A DNA stretch of 64,000 bases from the NCBI GenBank assembly GCA_013215385.1, contig JABSOY010000005.1, positions 512,560 to 576,559 of the forward strand. The letters run 5' to 3'. Source of the DNA: Colwellia sp. Its GTDB lineage: Bacteria > Pseudomonadota > Gammaproteobacteria > Enterobacterales > Alteromonadaceae. Of this stretch, positions 1-8,165 are shown piece by piece; positions within the stretch are counted from its first letter, which is position 1, and each line of letters starts with the position of its first letter. The notes below the pieces were generated by a model, which saw only the letters and a list, made by a program, of their open reading frames with translations, did no database searches and had not been told where the DNA came from. The position numbers and the translations under genes were made by a program.

Positions 1-66
1 TGTTCACTGGTTAAAATTTCGTATAAAATTTGAGGGAGATAAATTTTTGTTATTAAATATACGGGG

Positions 67-106
67 CTGTCACACAAGTGTCATAAAGCTTAAATATAAT
101 TGTCAC
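67..106 (+). promoter_or_regulatory. Tandem Pho boxes upstream of the PstS gene
   Basis: Three half-sites resemble the PhoB consensus CTGTCAT: CTGTCAC at 67-73, GTGTCAT at 78-84 and TTGTCAC at 100-106. Their starts lie on an 11-base period (67, 78, 89, 100); the position at 89 is degenerate (CTTAAAT). A -10-like TATATA follows at 115-120, the usual distance for PhoB-activated promoters in which the box replaces the -35. This strongly suggests phosphate-starvation control of the next gene. Seen: motifs and spacing; inferred: PhoB binding. Confidence 0.8.
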
Positions 107-196
107 ATTAGGTTTATATAGTGTTCACAAATTAATTAGCTCCAACCAAATCAGTCATAATTTAGTTGGGAATAAACACTCTTAATGGAGAATAAC

Positions 197-1162
197 ATGG
201 GTTTTAAACGTGCTTTAGGCATTATTGGTTTAACAAGTTTGGTAAGCTTTTCATCTTTAGCGATTGACAAAGATTTACCTGAATATAAAAAAGTGAGTGG
301 CATTTCTGGGAATTTATCATCAGTAGGTTCAGATACATTAGCAAACATGATGACATTTTGGGCAGAAAACTTTAAACGTACATACCCTAATGTGAACATA
401 CAAATTCAAGCAGCGGGTTCATCTACTGCTCCACCAGCATTGACAGAAGCAACATCAAATTTAGGGCCGATGAGCCGTAAAATGAAATCACGTGAAATCG
501 AAGCTTTCGAAAAACGTTTTGGTTATAAGCCTACTGCCGTTCGTGTAGCGATTGATGCATTAGCGGTATTTGTTCATAAAGATAATCCGATTAAGGGTTT
601 ACGTATTGACCAAGTTGATGCGATCTTTTCTAATAACCGTAAATGTGGTGCTGACAAAGATGCAGACCGTTGGGGTGATTTAGGGTTAACCGGCAGTTGG
701 AAAGGTAGAGATATTCAACTTTATGGTCGCAACTCAGTTTCTGGTACTTATGGCTATTTTAAAAAGAAAGCATTATGTAAAGGTGATTTCAAAAATAGTG
801 TAAACGAACAGCCTGGTTCTGCATCTGTTGTGCAGTCAGTCTCTGCTTCTTTGAACGGTATTGGTTATTCAGGCATTGGTTATAAAACATCGGGTGTTCG
901 TGCATTAGCGTTATCTAAAAAAGGTGATAACTATATTGAGGCAAACATGGCGAATGCTATTTCGAAGAAGTATCCATTATCTCGCTTCCTATATGTTTAC
1001 GTTAATAAGCACCCAAACAAAGCGTTAACACCAATGGATGCTGAATTCTTGAAAATGATACTATCTCAATCAGGTCAGAAAATAGTTGAAAAAGATGGTT
1101 ATATTCCATTACCTAGTTCAGTTGTTCAAAAAGAATTGAAAAAATTAGGTCTTAAATTTTAA
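197..1162 (+). CDS. pstS: PstS-family phosphate ABC transporter substrate-binding protein
   Basis: Periplasmic phosphate-binding protein of 321 residues. A signal peptide occupies about residues 1-22 (hydrophobic core, SLA before the mature IDKDLP). Phosphate-contact motifs of the PstS family are visible: GSDTLANM near the mature N-terminus, [19 protein letters not shown] and [13 protein letters not shown] chose ATG 197 rather than the ATG at 185, because 185 lies inside the GGAG (187-190) that forms the Shine-Dalgarno for 197. Pho boxes lie upstream and a strong terminator downstream, so it is monocistronic; no pstCAB genes follow, and permease genes must be elsewhere. It could be a paralogue to another PstS. 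Confidence 0.88.
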   Translation: MGFKRALGIIGLTSLVSFSSLAIDKDLPEYKKVSGISGNLSSVGSDTLANMMTFWAENFKRTYPNVNIQIQAAGSSTAPPALTEATSNLGPMSRKMKSREIEAFEKRFGYKPTAVRVAIDALAVFVHKDNPIKGLRIDQVDAIFSNNRKCGADKDADRWGDLGLTGSWKGRDIQLYGRNSVSGTYGYFKKKALCKGDFKNSVNEQPGSASVVQSVSASLNGIGYSGIGYKTSGVRALALSKKGDNYIEANMANAISKKYPLSRFLYVYVNKHPNKALTPMDAEFLKMILSQSGQKIVEKDGYIPLPSSVVQKELKKLGLKF

Positions 1163-1187
1163 ATATAAATATTTAAAATGTAAACGC

Positions 1188-1219
1188 AAAAAGGTCTGAC
1201 TTATGGTCAGACCTTTTTT
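1188..1219 (+). terminator. Rho-independent terminator of the PstS gene
   Basis: An 8-bp perfect stem GGTCTGAC (1193-1200) / GTCAGACC (1206-1213) with loop TTATG is extended by A/T pairs and followed by six T (1214-1219). The dispersed repeat begins two bases after the T-run. Confidence 0.9.
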
Positions 1220-1220
1220 A

Positions 1221-1374
1221 TGTTCAGGATGAACGGTATGTCGTGATGCCATGGATGGCAAGGAACGACGAATGTTCAGGATGAACGGTCATGATTTTTG
1301 CTCCAGGCAAATCATAAGTACCTACATCCATGTAGGCAATGTCGTGATGCTATGGATGGCAAGGAATGACGAAT
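1221..1374. repeat. Dispersed modular intergenic repeat, two copies
   Basis: A 52-base unit starting TGTTCAGGATGAACGG and ending GACGAA (1221-1272) is followed directly by a longer variant (1273-1374). The variant carries an inserted module with the inverted repeat CCTACATCCATGTAGG before resuming the common end. The same unit recurs at 51201-51680, also directly after a terminator. There is no transposase and no convincing ORF. The function is unknown; it may be a non-autonomous mobile or transcript-end element. Confidence 0.8.
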
Positions 1375-1474
1375 ACCCTTATGTATCAAAGTGGATACAA
1401 ACAATGAACAAATCGATACTCTAAACGGCTCCTGATCATTATAAAGTGTCATTAAGCGAATAATGACTAAAATG

Positions 1475-1494
1475 ATTACATGTAATACGTTACA
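1475..1494. promoter_or_regulatory. Overlapping palindromes upstream of the protease gene
   Basis: The perfect palindrome ATTACATGTAAT (1475-1486) overlaps a TGTAA-TACG-TTACA inverted repeat (1481-1494), ending 16 bases before the protease start codon. It could be an operator or a small 5' UTR hairpin covering the ribosome-binding region. Function inferred only from position and symmetry. Confidence 0.35.
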
Positions 1495-1510
1495 TGACTT
1501 GGAGAAGTAT

Positions 1511-4117
1511 ATGAAGAAATCCCCGTTAATAATTAGCTTGTTAAGTGCATTAATAATAAACCAAGCCTCTGCCACTAATGAACTTGTAGCGTTTAATGCT
1601 TCGCAATGGAAAGAGATTAGTACGGCGAACAAACAGCAAGTCGCTCAGCATTATGCTGAGCTTAATAGTCGTGCGGTTAACGATAAAAAGTTTGAGTTAA
1701 ATGTTGACCTATTGACCCAAGTCTTAGGTAACGAAAAAGAGCTAGTGTTAGACTTACCCTTGCCTAATGGACAGTTTGCTACGTTTAGATTATCCGCCAG
1801 TAGCGTAATGAACCGCGCTCTGGCAGAAAAATATCCATCAATAAAAACGTTTACCGGTTATCAAGTCGATAAACCTGAAAATTATGGACATTTTGATATG
1901 ACTCCTCATGGCTTTCACGGCGTTTTTACCTTTGAAAATGATAAAGTTTTTATTGATCCTATCATGCGTAATAATCGTGCTACGTATCACAGCTATTTTA
2001 GAAAAGATGCGCAACCATTAAGCCTTAATGCTTTAGGAAAACGATTACCACCAAGGCAGCACTTTTTAGCAACCAACCGCAATAAAAACACGCCATTAAG
2101 GACGAATAAAAAACAAGCAACTAACCTTATTACATATCGAATTGCTGTAGCTACAACGGCTGAATATAGTGAGTTTCATGGCGGTACCAAAGAGCTGAGT
2201 CTTGCATCAGTAGTAACCATGTTAAACCGAGTCAATGAAGTTTATCAAAGAGACTTAGCGATAACGTTAGAGTTAGTGGCTAATAACGACAGTATTATTT
2301 TTCTTGATGCGGCCAGTGATCCATTTAAAAATACCGATGAAGATATTGATGTAATTACTGACGTAATTAATTCGGCTATTAGCGTTGACGCATACGATAT
2401 TGGTCATATTGTCGGAACTGGTGGCGGGGGGCTCGCGGGGTTAGGCGTGGTCTGTAGTGAACAAAAAGCTGAAGGGCTTACGGGCAGTGACAGTCCAACC
2501 AGTGATTCGTTTCATATTGATTATGTCGCACACGAGATAGGTCATCAATTTGGTGCTGAGCATACGTTCAACGGTGCATTAGGTGGCTGTGAAGGAAATA
2601 GAGAAGCAAGCAGTGCATACGAACCTGGTAGTGCATCAACCATTATGGGCTATGCCGGAATTTGTGCAGAACAAAACTTACAAAACAATTCAGATGCTTA
2701 TTTTCATCTCCATTCAATTGAGCAGATTAGTGCCTTTACTGCCAGTGGCACAGGGAATACCTGCGGAGTGAAATCAGCTAGAAATAATAACATACCTAGC
2801 GTTAATGCCGGAAATAACTATAGTATTCCTGCCCGTACTCCTTTTACCTTAACGGGGCAAGCCAGTGATAGTGATGGAGATAGTTTATCCTATAGTTGGG
2901 AACAGTACGACTTAGGTACTATTTCTAGCACTAAAGAAGAGGACAATACCGACGATGGGAAACGGCCTTTATTTAGGGTTTTCGCTCCGAATAATATTAA
3001 TAGCAGAACATTTCCACAGCTGAAAGATATTTTAGCTGCTCAGCAAAGTTACGGCGAAACTTTACCAACCACCACCAGAGAGCTAAATTTTCGCTTAGTG
3101 GTTAGAGACCATAAAAGTAATGTGGTCAATGATGCGATGACAGTATCAGTTATAGGAAACGAACAAGGCTTTTCAATAACAGAGCCAAATGCTGGCGTTT
3201 CATGGCAAGGAGAGCAGCAAACTGTTACTTGGCATATTGCTGATACCGATAAACACCCCGTGTCTTGTGCGTCAGTAAATATTTCACTGTCTACCGACTC
3301 AGGCAATAATTTTAACCAAGTATTAGTGAGTGAAACGCCTAACGATGGCAGTCAGCTTGTTAATTTACCCGATGTAAATACCGAAACAGCAAGAGTTAAA
3401 GTTGCGTGTAGTAACAACATTTTCTTTGCTATCAATACTGGTAATATAAAAATTAATAGCGCGGGTACTAGCGTTACTACCAAACCGGTCTTCGTCAGCC
3501 AAGAAGTGCTGGTCATCAATGAAGATGAAGGGTTTACGTTAAATAAAACCAAGCTAACTTTCAGTCAAAACCAAAATGTAGATAGTATTACACTTTTAGC
3601 CGGTGAAAATTATCAAGTTGAAAATCTAACATTAACACCTGCACTAAATTTTACCGGGGAATTATTACTAAAACTAACAGCGAGTAAAGGTCAGTTGACC
3701 AGTGATGAATTTACCGTAAAAGTAACGGTTACTGCGATTAATGACGCACCGGTTATTATTGATGATTCAGCAAGTGTTATTGAAGATTCAAGTAACAATT
3801 CCCTTGATGTTATAGTTAATGATACCGATGTTGATAATGAATCATTAACGATAAAGTCAGTCAGTTATGCAGGGAAAGGCCGTGTCGTTATTGAAAATAA
3901 TAAAATAAGTTATAGTCCAGCCAAGGGGTTTACCGGCATTGAAAAAGTAACTTACTTAATCAGTGATGGCCAACTAGACAGTCAAATAGGAACTCTAACG
4001 GTAACCGTATCAGCTAAAGTAAAAAATGATAGTGGAAAATCATCGGGTGGTGCAGGAATTTATTTGTTAATCTTAGTCTTAATGGCAACGGCACGACTTA
4101 AAAGGGTAAAAAAATGA
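1511..4117 (+). CDS. Secreted reprolysin-like (M12B-type) zinc metalloprotease with GlyGly-CTERM tail
   Basis: Large secreted protease of 868 residues. ATG 1511 is preferred over 1463: it is preceded by GGAGAA (1501-1506) and opens a clear signal peptide (MKKSPLIISLLSALIINQASA). The zinc motif HEIGHQFGAEH (HExxHxxGxxH) lies at about residues 341-351, with a C-rich stretch after it, as in the reprolysin/adamalysin clan. Downstream are Ig/cadherin-like modules (DSDGDSLSYSWE; later NDAPVIIDDSASVIEDS). The C-terminus SSGGAG, a hydrophobic segment and a basic tail RLKRVKK fit the GlyGly-CTERM signal processed by rhombosortase. The next gene overlaps its stop codon. The substrate cannot be deduced. 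Confidence 0.88.
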   Translation: MKKSPLIISLLSALIINQASATNELVAFNASQWKEISTANKQQVAQHYAELNSRAVNDKKFELNVDLLTQVLGNEKELVLDLPLPNGQFATFRLSASSVMNRALAEKYPSIKTFTGYQVDKPENYGHFDMTPHGFHGVFTFENDKVFIDPIMRNNRATYHSYFRKDAQPLSLNALGKRLPPRQHFLATNRNKNTPLRTNKKQATNLITYRIAVATTAEYSEFHGGTKELSLASVVTMLNRVNEVYQRDLAITLELVANNDSIIFLDAASDPFKNTDEDIDVITDVINSAISVDAYDIGHIVGTGGGGLAGLGVVCSEQKAEGLTGSDSPTSDSFHIDYVAHEIGHQFGAEHTFNGALGGCEGNREASSAYEPGSASTIMGYAGICAEQNLQNNSDAYFHLHSIEQISAFTASGTGNTCGVKSARNNNIPSVNAGNNYSIPARTPFTLTGQASDSDGDSLSYSWEQYDLGTISSTKEEDNTDDGKRPLFRVFAPNNINSRTFPQLKDILAAQQSYGETLPTTTRELNFRLVVRDHKSNVVNDAMTVSVIGNEQGFSITEPNAGVSWQGEQQTVTWHIADTDKHPVSCASVNISLSTDSGNNFNQVLVSETPNDGSQLVNLPDVNTETARVKVACSNNIFFAINTGNIKINSAGTSVTTKPVFVSQEVLVINEDEGFTLNKTKLTFSQNQNVDSITLLAGENYQVENLTLTPALNFTGELLLKLTASKGQLTSDEFTVKVTVTAINDAPVIIDDSASVIEDSSNNSLDVIVNDTDVDNESLTIKSVSYAGKGRVVIENNKISYSPAKGFTGIEKVTYLISDGQLDSQIGTLTVTVSAKVKNDSGKSSGGAGIYLLILVLMATARLKRVKK

Positions 4118-4500
4118 AAACATCCAAGTTTGCCTTGCTCTTAACAACTATCACATTTTTCGGTTTAGCAATGTCAGCTTGCAATAATGAAGCGATAACA
4201 TCTAAAACAACAGTTAAAGAAGAGCCCATAGCGCATAAATTGAACCGTGTTGAACAAGCGTTAAGCGATGCCATAACTACGAAAGACTTTCGTTTATATG
4301 GTTTGTCTGGTCGCAGAATTGTATTGCCAGGTCTAGAAAATAAAAATGTTGAAGAAATAAAAAAACGTTGTGGGATTCGATTATTATCAGGAACAGGTGA
4401 TGTACTTAAGAACAGCCAAGACCGTGAAAATCGACGCTTAAATTATCAGTTTGCGGTAAAAATAAATGAAAAACTTTATGCACTTTGTCTAAAAAAATAG
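4114..4500 (+). CDS. Small predicted lipoprotein coupled to the protease
   Basis: 128 residues. A short signal sequence ends in a lipobox-like AMSAC, so Cys22 is a probable lipidated residue. The mature part is charged, contains KKRCGIRLLSGTGDVL, and has three Cys in all. The start codon overlaps the protease stop (ATGA), implying translational coupling, so it may assist or restrain the protease in the envelope. I do not recognise a domain family. An accessory-factor role is inference from gene order only. Confidence 0.7.
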   Translation: MKTSKFALLLTTITFFGLAMSACNNEAITSKTTVKEEPIAHKLNRVEQALSDAITTKDFRLYGLSGRRIVLPGLENKNVEEIKKRCGIRLLSGTGDVLKNSQDRENRRLNYQFAVKINEKLYALCLKK

Positions 4501-4513
4501 TCAAGGATAAACA

Positions 4514-4540
4514 GAAAGGCAAAGTGAACCTTTGCCTTTC
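4514..4540 (+). terminator. Perfect hairpin between lipoprotein and response regulator genes
   Basis: Perfect 11-bp stem GAAAGGCAAAG (4514-4524) / CTTTGCCTTTC (4530-4540) with loop TGAAC. No T-run follows, so it may be a weak or Rho-assisted terminator, or a stabilising 3' structure allowing readthrough into the two-component genes that start 14 bases later. Confidence 0.55.
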
Positions 4541-4554
4541 TACATAGGAACAAT

Positions 4555-5253
4555 ATGACGAGTAAAGATAAAATACTACTTATTGATGACGATATTGAAC
4601 TGACGGTATTAATTAGCCAGTTTCTAACTTCAAATGGCTTTATGGTTGAAGTTGAACATCATGGCGATAAAGCTAAGCAACGTATTCTCGATTATCAGCC
4701 AGATTTAATTGTTTTAGATCTTATGCTTCCTGGATTAGATGGTTTAACGATTTGCAAAGATATTCGTCATAGTTTTTTTGGCGCAATAATAATGCTAACC
4801 GCCTTAGATGACGATATTGACGAAGTCACCGGTCTAGAAGTTGGCGCTGATGATTATTTATGTAAGCCAATCAAACCACGGGTCCTATTAGCACATATTC
4901 GAGCACAGTTAAGACGTCAAACTGTCTTAACACAAGCTAACCAACAAGATGTTCGCCGAGTAAGTCGAGGTGAATTAATGATTGATTCGAGAAAACGATT
5001 AGTGACTTATCAGCAAAAAGAGGTCAGTCTTTCTAGCGCGGAGTTTGATTTGCTTTGGGTACTATCTTTATCGGCGGGTGAAATTATTTCTCGAGATCAA
5101 TTACATCTAGAAATATTCCGTCTTGAGTTTGACGGTTATGACCGCTCCATTGATTTACGAATTTCTCGCTTACGAAAAAAGTTAGGAGACGATCCTAAAG
5201 AACCACAAATTATAAAAACCATACGAAATAAAGGCTATCTTCTTGCAGATTAA
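4555..5253 (+). CDS. OmpR-family response regulator, RstA-like
   Basis: 232 residues. N-terminal receiver domain with the acidic cluster D11-D12-D13, phosphoacceptor D55 (LIVLDLMLPG), T82 and K104 (DDYLCKP). A C-terminal winged-helix DNA-binding domain of OmpR type follows (about 130-230; SSAEFDLLWVL, RSIDLRISRLRKKLGDDP, IKTIRNKGYLL). Wording such as DIDEVTGLEVGADDYL closely matches RstA. It forms an operon with the sensor kinase that overlaps its 3' end. The target genes are unknown; the upstream protease/lipoprotein pair is a candidate by proximity only. Confidence 0.9.
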   Translation: MTSKDKILLIDDDIELTVLISQFLTSNGFMVEVEHHGDKAKQRILDYQPDLIVLDLMLPGLDGLTICKDIRHSFFGAIIMLTALDDDIDEVTGLEVGADDYLCKPIKPRVLLAHIRAQLRRQTVLTQANQQDVRRVSRGELMIDSRKRLVTYQQKEVSLSSAEFDLLWVLSLSAGEIISRDQLHLEIFRLEFDGYDRSIDLRISRLRKKLGDDPKEPQIIKTIRNKGYLLAD

Positions 5254-6556
5254 TACACGAAAACCTATATTTGTTGTTATCTTGCTCTTGCTGATTAACT
5301 TCGTCGTGGCAAGCTTAATGAGCAACCATGTATATTATAATTTAGAATTATACATATACGAGCAGTACAACGATTACCTCCTTGAAGTAAAGCAAGAAAC
5401 GCATAAATTATTTGAACACTCAGCAAGTTCACAATGGCAAAAAAATACTACAATTTTAGCGAATAAGTTTGATGGACAATGCCATATTATTTCTCGTGCT
5501 GACAGCAAACTTGATGATTACGTTAAGTCGTACTTATTACAACCACAAGCAAAATTTGGCTTTGTCGATATGGACAATGCGACGATATATTATCCGCTAA
5601 ACGATGAGTTTACCGTGGAACTAGGACCCGTTGTTTTTAGTACTTGGTTAACCTTTTTGAGTGACTGGTTTAGTTGGTTAACGGCTATTCTTTTAAACGC
5701 TATTTTAGCTTTTTTTTACTTAAGCCATATCGAAAGCAAGCGAAAAAAGTTGAGTGACGCAATTATTAATTTACCCTTCAACTTTGATGAACAAAAATCA
5801 GATGTTTACCATCACATTCAACAGCTCGCTTTACATATAGGTGAACTACAACAAGACAATGAAAGTCGTTTATTACTGCAACGTGACTTATTACACGGTG
5901 TTGCGCATGAGTTTAGAAGCCCTATGGCGAGAATTCAGTTTGCCTTAGATATGCTTGAAGAGTCTCCTGAAAACGAACAAGGGCAGCTGCGAAAAAGTAT
6001 GCATACCTCGCTAGACGATCTTGATAAATTAGTGAAAGAGTTGCTGTATTACGCCAGATTGAAAGACAGTGAGTCAGCGCTGAGTTATAGAAAGGTTAGT
6101 TTAGCTGAGCTTTGTAAATCAGCTATTGAACAAGTGAGCCCTTTCTATCATGAAATAAACTTTGAGTTGAATGAATTGAGCTTTGATGCCGTTGATATTA
6201 CCGCAGACGAAAACCTGATCAAGCGGATGATAGTGAACTTACTCAGAAATGCTGGGCGTTTTGCAACATCGACTTGCCGAATTAGTCTTTATTTTACCGA
6301 ACATGAGGTTACATTAGTTATAGAAGATGATGGTGTTGGTATTCCTCCAGGGAAAATATCGCGTATCTTTGAGCCTTTTACCCGCCTAGATCCTAGCCGC
6401 TCAAGAGATTCTGGTGGTTGTGGTTTGGGTCTGGCAATTGTTGACTCGATTGTAAAAAAACATCATGGAGTCATAGAGGTTGTTAATGGCAAACTAGCAG
6501 GTGCATGTTTTCGAGTTAGTTTACCTTTGATTGACCGTTCAGAAATAGCCAGATAA
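5243..6556 (+). CDS. Sensor histidine kinase, RstB-like
   Basis: 437 residues. First membrane segment at about 8-26, a periplasmic sensor loop of about 110 residues, a second membrane segment at about 138-156, then a linker, HisKA H-box with phosphorylatable H222 (GVAHEFRSPMARIQ), and an HATPase_c domain (N-box LLRNAGRFA, G1 EDDGVGIPP, G2 GGCGLGLAI). The reading frame starts at TTG 5243, inside the regulator gene by 11 bases; no ATG precedes the first membrane segment, and AAAGG lies upstream. It is the cognate partner of the preceding regulator. The signal sensed is not evident. Confidence 0.88.
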   Translation: MQINTRKPIFVVILLLLINFVVASLMSNHVYYNLELYIYEQYNDYLLEVKQETHKLFEHSASSQWQKNTTILANKFDGQCHIISRADSKLDDYVKSYLLQPQAKFGFVDMDNATIYYPLNDEFTVELGPVVFSTWLTFLSDWFSWLTAILLNAILAFFYLSHIESKRKKLSDAIINLPFNFDEQKSDVYHHIQQLALHIGELQQDNESRLLLQRDLLHGVAHEFRSPMARIQFALDMLEESPENEQGQLRKSMHTSLDDLDKLVKELLYYARLKDSESALSYRKVSLAELCKSAIEQVSPFYHEINFELNELSFDAVDITADENLIKRMIVNLLRNAGRFATSTCRISLYFTEHEVTLVIEDDGVGIPPGKISRIFEPFTRLDPSRSRDSGGCGLGLAIVDSIVKKHHGVIEVVNGKLAGACFRVSLPLIDRSEIAR

Positions 6557-6557
6557 A

Positions 6558-8162
6558 TTAATATCCTATTTCACTGTCATCATCAATCACTGTCTCTAAA
6601 TCAATTCCAAGTGCTAGCATAGCCGCTTGTTCATAAAATAATTCAGTGTCAACAATTGGCCGCTTAAGTAACCATTGTTGATCAATATGCACGATTAGAT
6701 TACTGCCAATAACGTCCACTTTGGCTATGTTTACAATAGAAGAAGTCTCAGCCGGTAATTGACCATCACTTTGGCGCTGTTGGCATAATAACGTTGCTAA
6801 GCGGAGCAGTGCACATAACTGTTTCAAGCTATCGCTTTTTAATAAATACCATTGGTACTCGTTTAGTGATGATATTTTTTTTCGTTGATTACCGACTAAC
6901 CAAGCAAGTGCTTGTTGTTGTTCTTGATTAAAGCCCGGCAAATCACTATGTGTTAAAATATATTGGCCATGCTTTTGATAGCCAGAAGGGTTTATATCAA
7001 TACCTAATTCGTGCAGCTGAACGGCAAACATTAATAGTTCGGCGTATATGGGCTCTTGTAATTGCCATTTTTTATCTACTTGCTGTAACCAGGTTTTTAA
7101 CAGCTCTTGCACATTATGCACTTGAGCTTGGTCTACATTAAAGCGTTGCGCTAAGTTGTCGACACTACGCCAACGGATATTGTTAGCTAATTGGCCATGA
7201 AGTAAATTTTCGAGCTGTTCATATAAAACGCCTTCGCGTAAGGCATATTGACAGTAATCGAGTTCTTCAATTTCCAAGCTTTCCATTAATGCAATGGCGA
7301 TAGCAACACCCGCGCAAATAAGCTCGCGACGACTTTCATGTAAACCCGCAATTTTTAATTCGTTACAGTGTTGGTGCTCAAGTAATTTTTTCTTTAGCTG
7401 TTTCAATTGTTTTAGTGAAAAGGGTTGTGGTAAAGCTTGTCCGGCATTTACTATTTTATAAATACATTTGAAAGTGCCTGAAGTGCCAATGGCTTGTTGC
7501 CAGCTTGATTTTTTAAAGCGTTTTATAAACGAATCAACTTCGTGTTTAGCCTTGCGAATAGCTTGCTTAAAATTACTTTCGCTGATAATTCCCGTTGAAA
7601 AGTATTCTTGACTAAGGCTGACACAGCCAATATTTAAACTTGCTAAGGTCATTATGTTTTGCTGCTTACCAATAATACATTCTGTACTACCACCGCCAAT
7701 ATCAATCACTAATTGCTGTGTTGAATTTTCGCTGTGGTGAGCAACACCCTGATAAATTAAACGCGCTTCTTCATGGCCTGAAATTACTTCAATATCGTAA
7801 GGAAAAACCTTGGCTGCTGCTTGTAAAAAAGTTTCAATGTTTTTTGCCTGACGTAAGGTATGAGTTGCGACAATACGAAAGTTTTCTTTGTTGAGGTGTT
7901 GAGCTGTGCTGGCTAAGTTGCCCAATGTTGTTACGCCACGAAAAATGGCTTCGTCACTTAATTCGTTATCAAAATTTAAGCCTTGAGCAAGTTTTACGCG
8001 ATATTTCTCTGAATGCATTATCTGTAGTTCTTCTCCAACTTGCCTAGCAAGTACAAAGTGAAAACTATTTGACCCCATATCGAGAGCGGCAAAATATTGT
8101 TGCGGGGTGTCCGCTTTATTTTCGTTATTTTTTATTTTCATAGGTAATTCAGTCGCGGGCAT
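6558..8162 (-). CDS. ppx: Exopolyphosphatase (Ppx/GppA family)
   Basis: 534 residues, slightly longer than E. coli Ppx (513). Releases phosphate from polyphosphate ends; family members may also hydrolyse pppGpp. Actin-like ATPase fold motifs: ALDMGSNSFH near residue 27 (phosphate 1), GGGSTECIIG (phosphate 2), and EEARLIYQGVAHH. A C-terminal HD-like region (ELLMFAVQLHELG) follows. The start codon is 3 bases after the ppk1 stop, so the two form an operon and set polyphosphate levels together. GppA is possible, but the adjacency to ppk1 favours Ppx. Confidence 0.9.
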   Translation of the reverse strand: MPATELPMKIKNNENKADTPQQYFAALDMGSNSFHFVLARQVGEELQIMHSEKYRVKLAQGLNFDNELSDEAIFRGVTTLGNLASTAQHLNKENFRIVATHTLRQAKNIETFLQAAAKVFPYDIEVISGHEEARLIYQGVAHHSENSTQQLVIDIGGGSTECIIGKQQNIMTLASLNIGCVSLSQEYFSTGIISESNFKQAIRKAKHEVDSFIKRFKKSSWQQAIGTSGTFKCIYKIVNAGQALPQPFSLKQLKQLKKKLLEHQHCNELKIAGLHESRRELICAGVAIAIALMESLEIEELDYCQYALREGVLYEQLENLLHGQLANNIRWRSVDNLAQRFNVDQAQVHNVQELLKTWLQQVDKKWQLQEPIYAELLMFAVQLHELGIDINPSGYQKHGQYILTHSDLPGFNQEQQQALAWLVGNQRKKISSLNEYQWYLLKSDSLKQLCALLRLATLLCQQRQSDGQLPAETSSIVNIAKVDVIGSNLIVHIDQQWLLKRPIVDTELFYEQAAMLALGIDLETVIDDDSEIGY

Positions 8163-8165
8163 TAT

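Noticed and set aside
1312..1632. 106-codon minus-strand ORF
   Set aside because: Overlaps the repeat and the protease signal peptide region on the opposite strand; no family resemblance.
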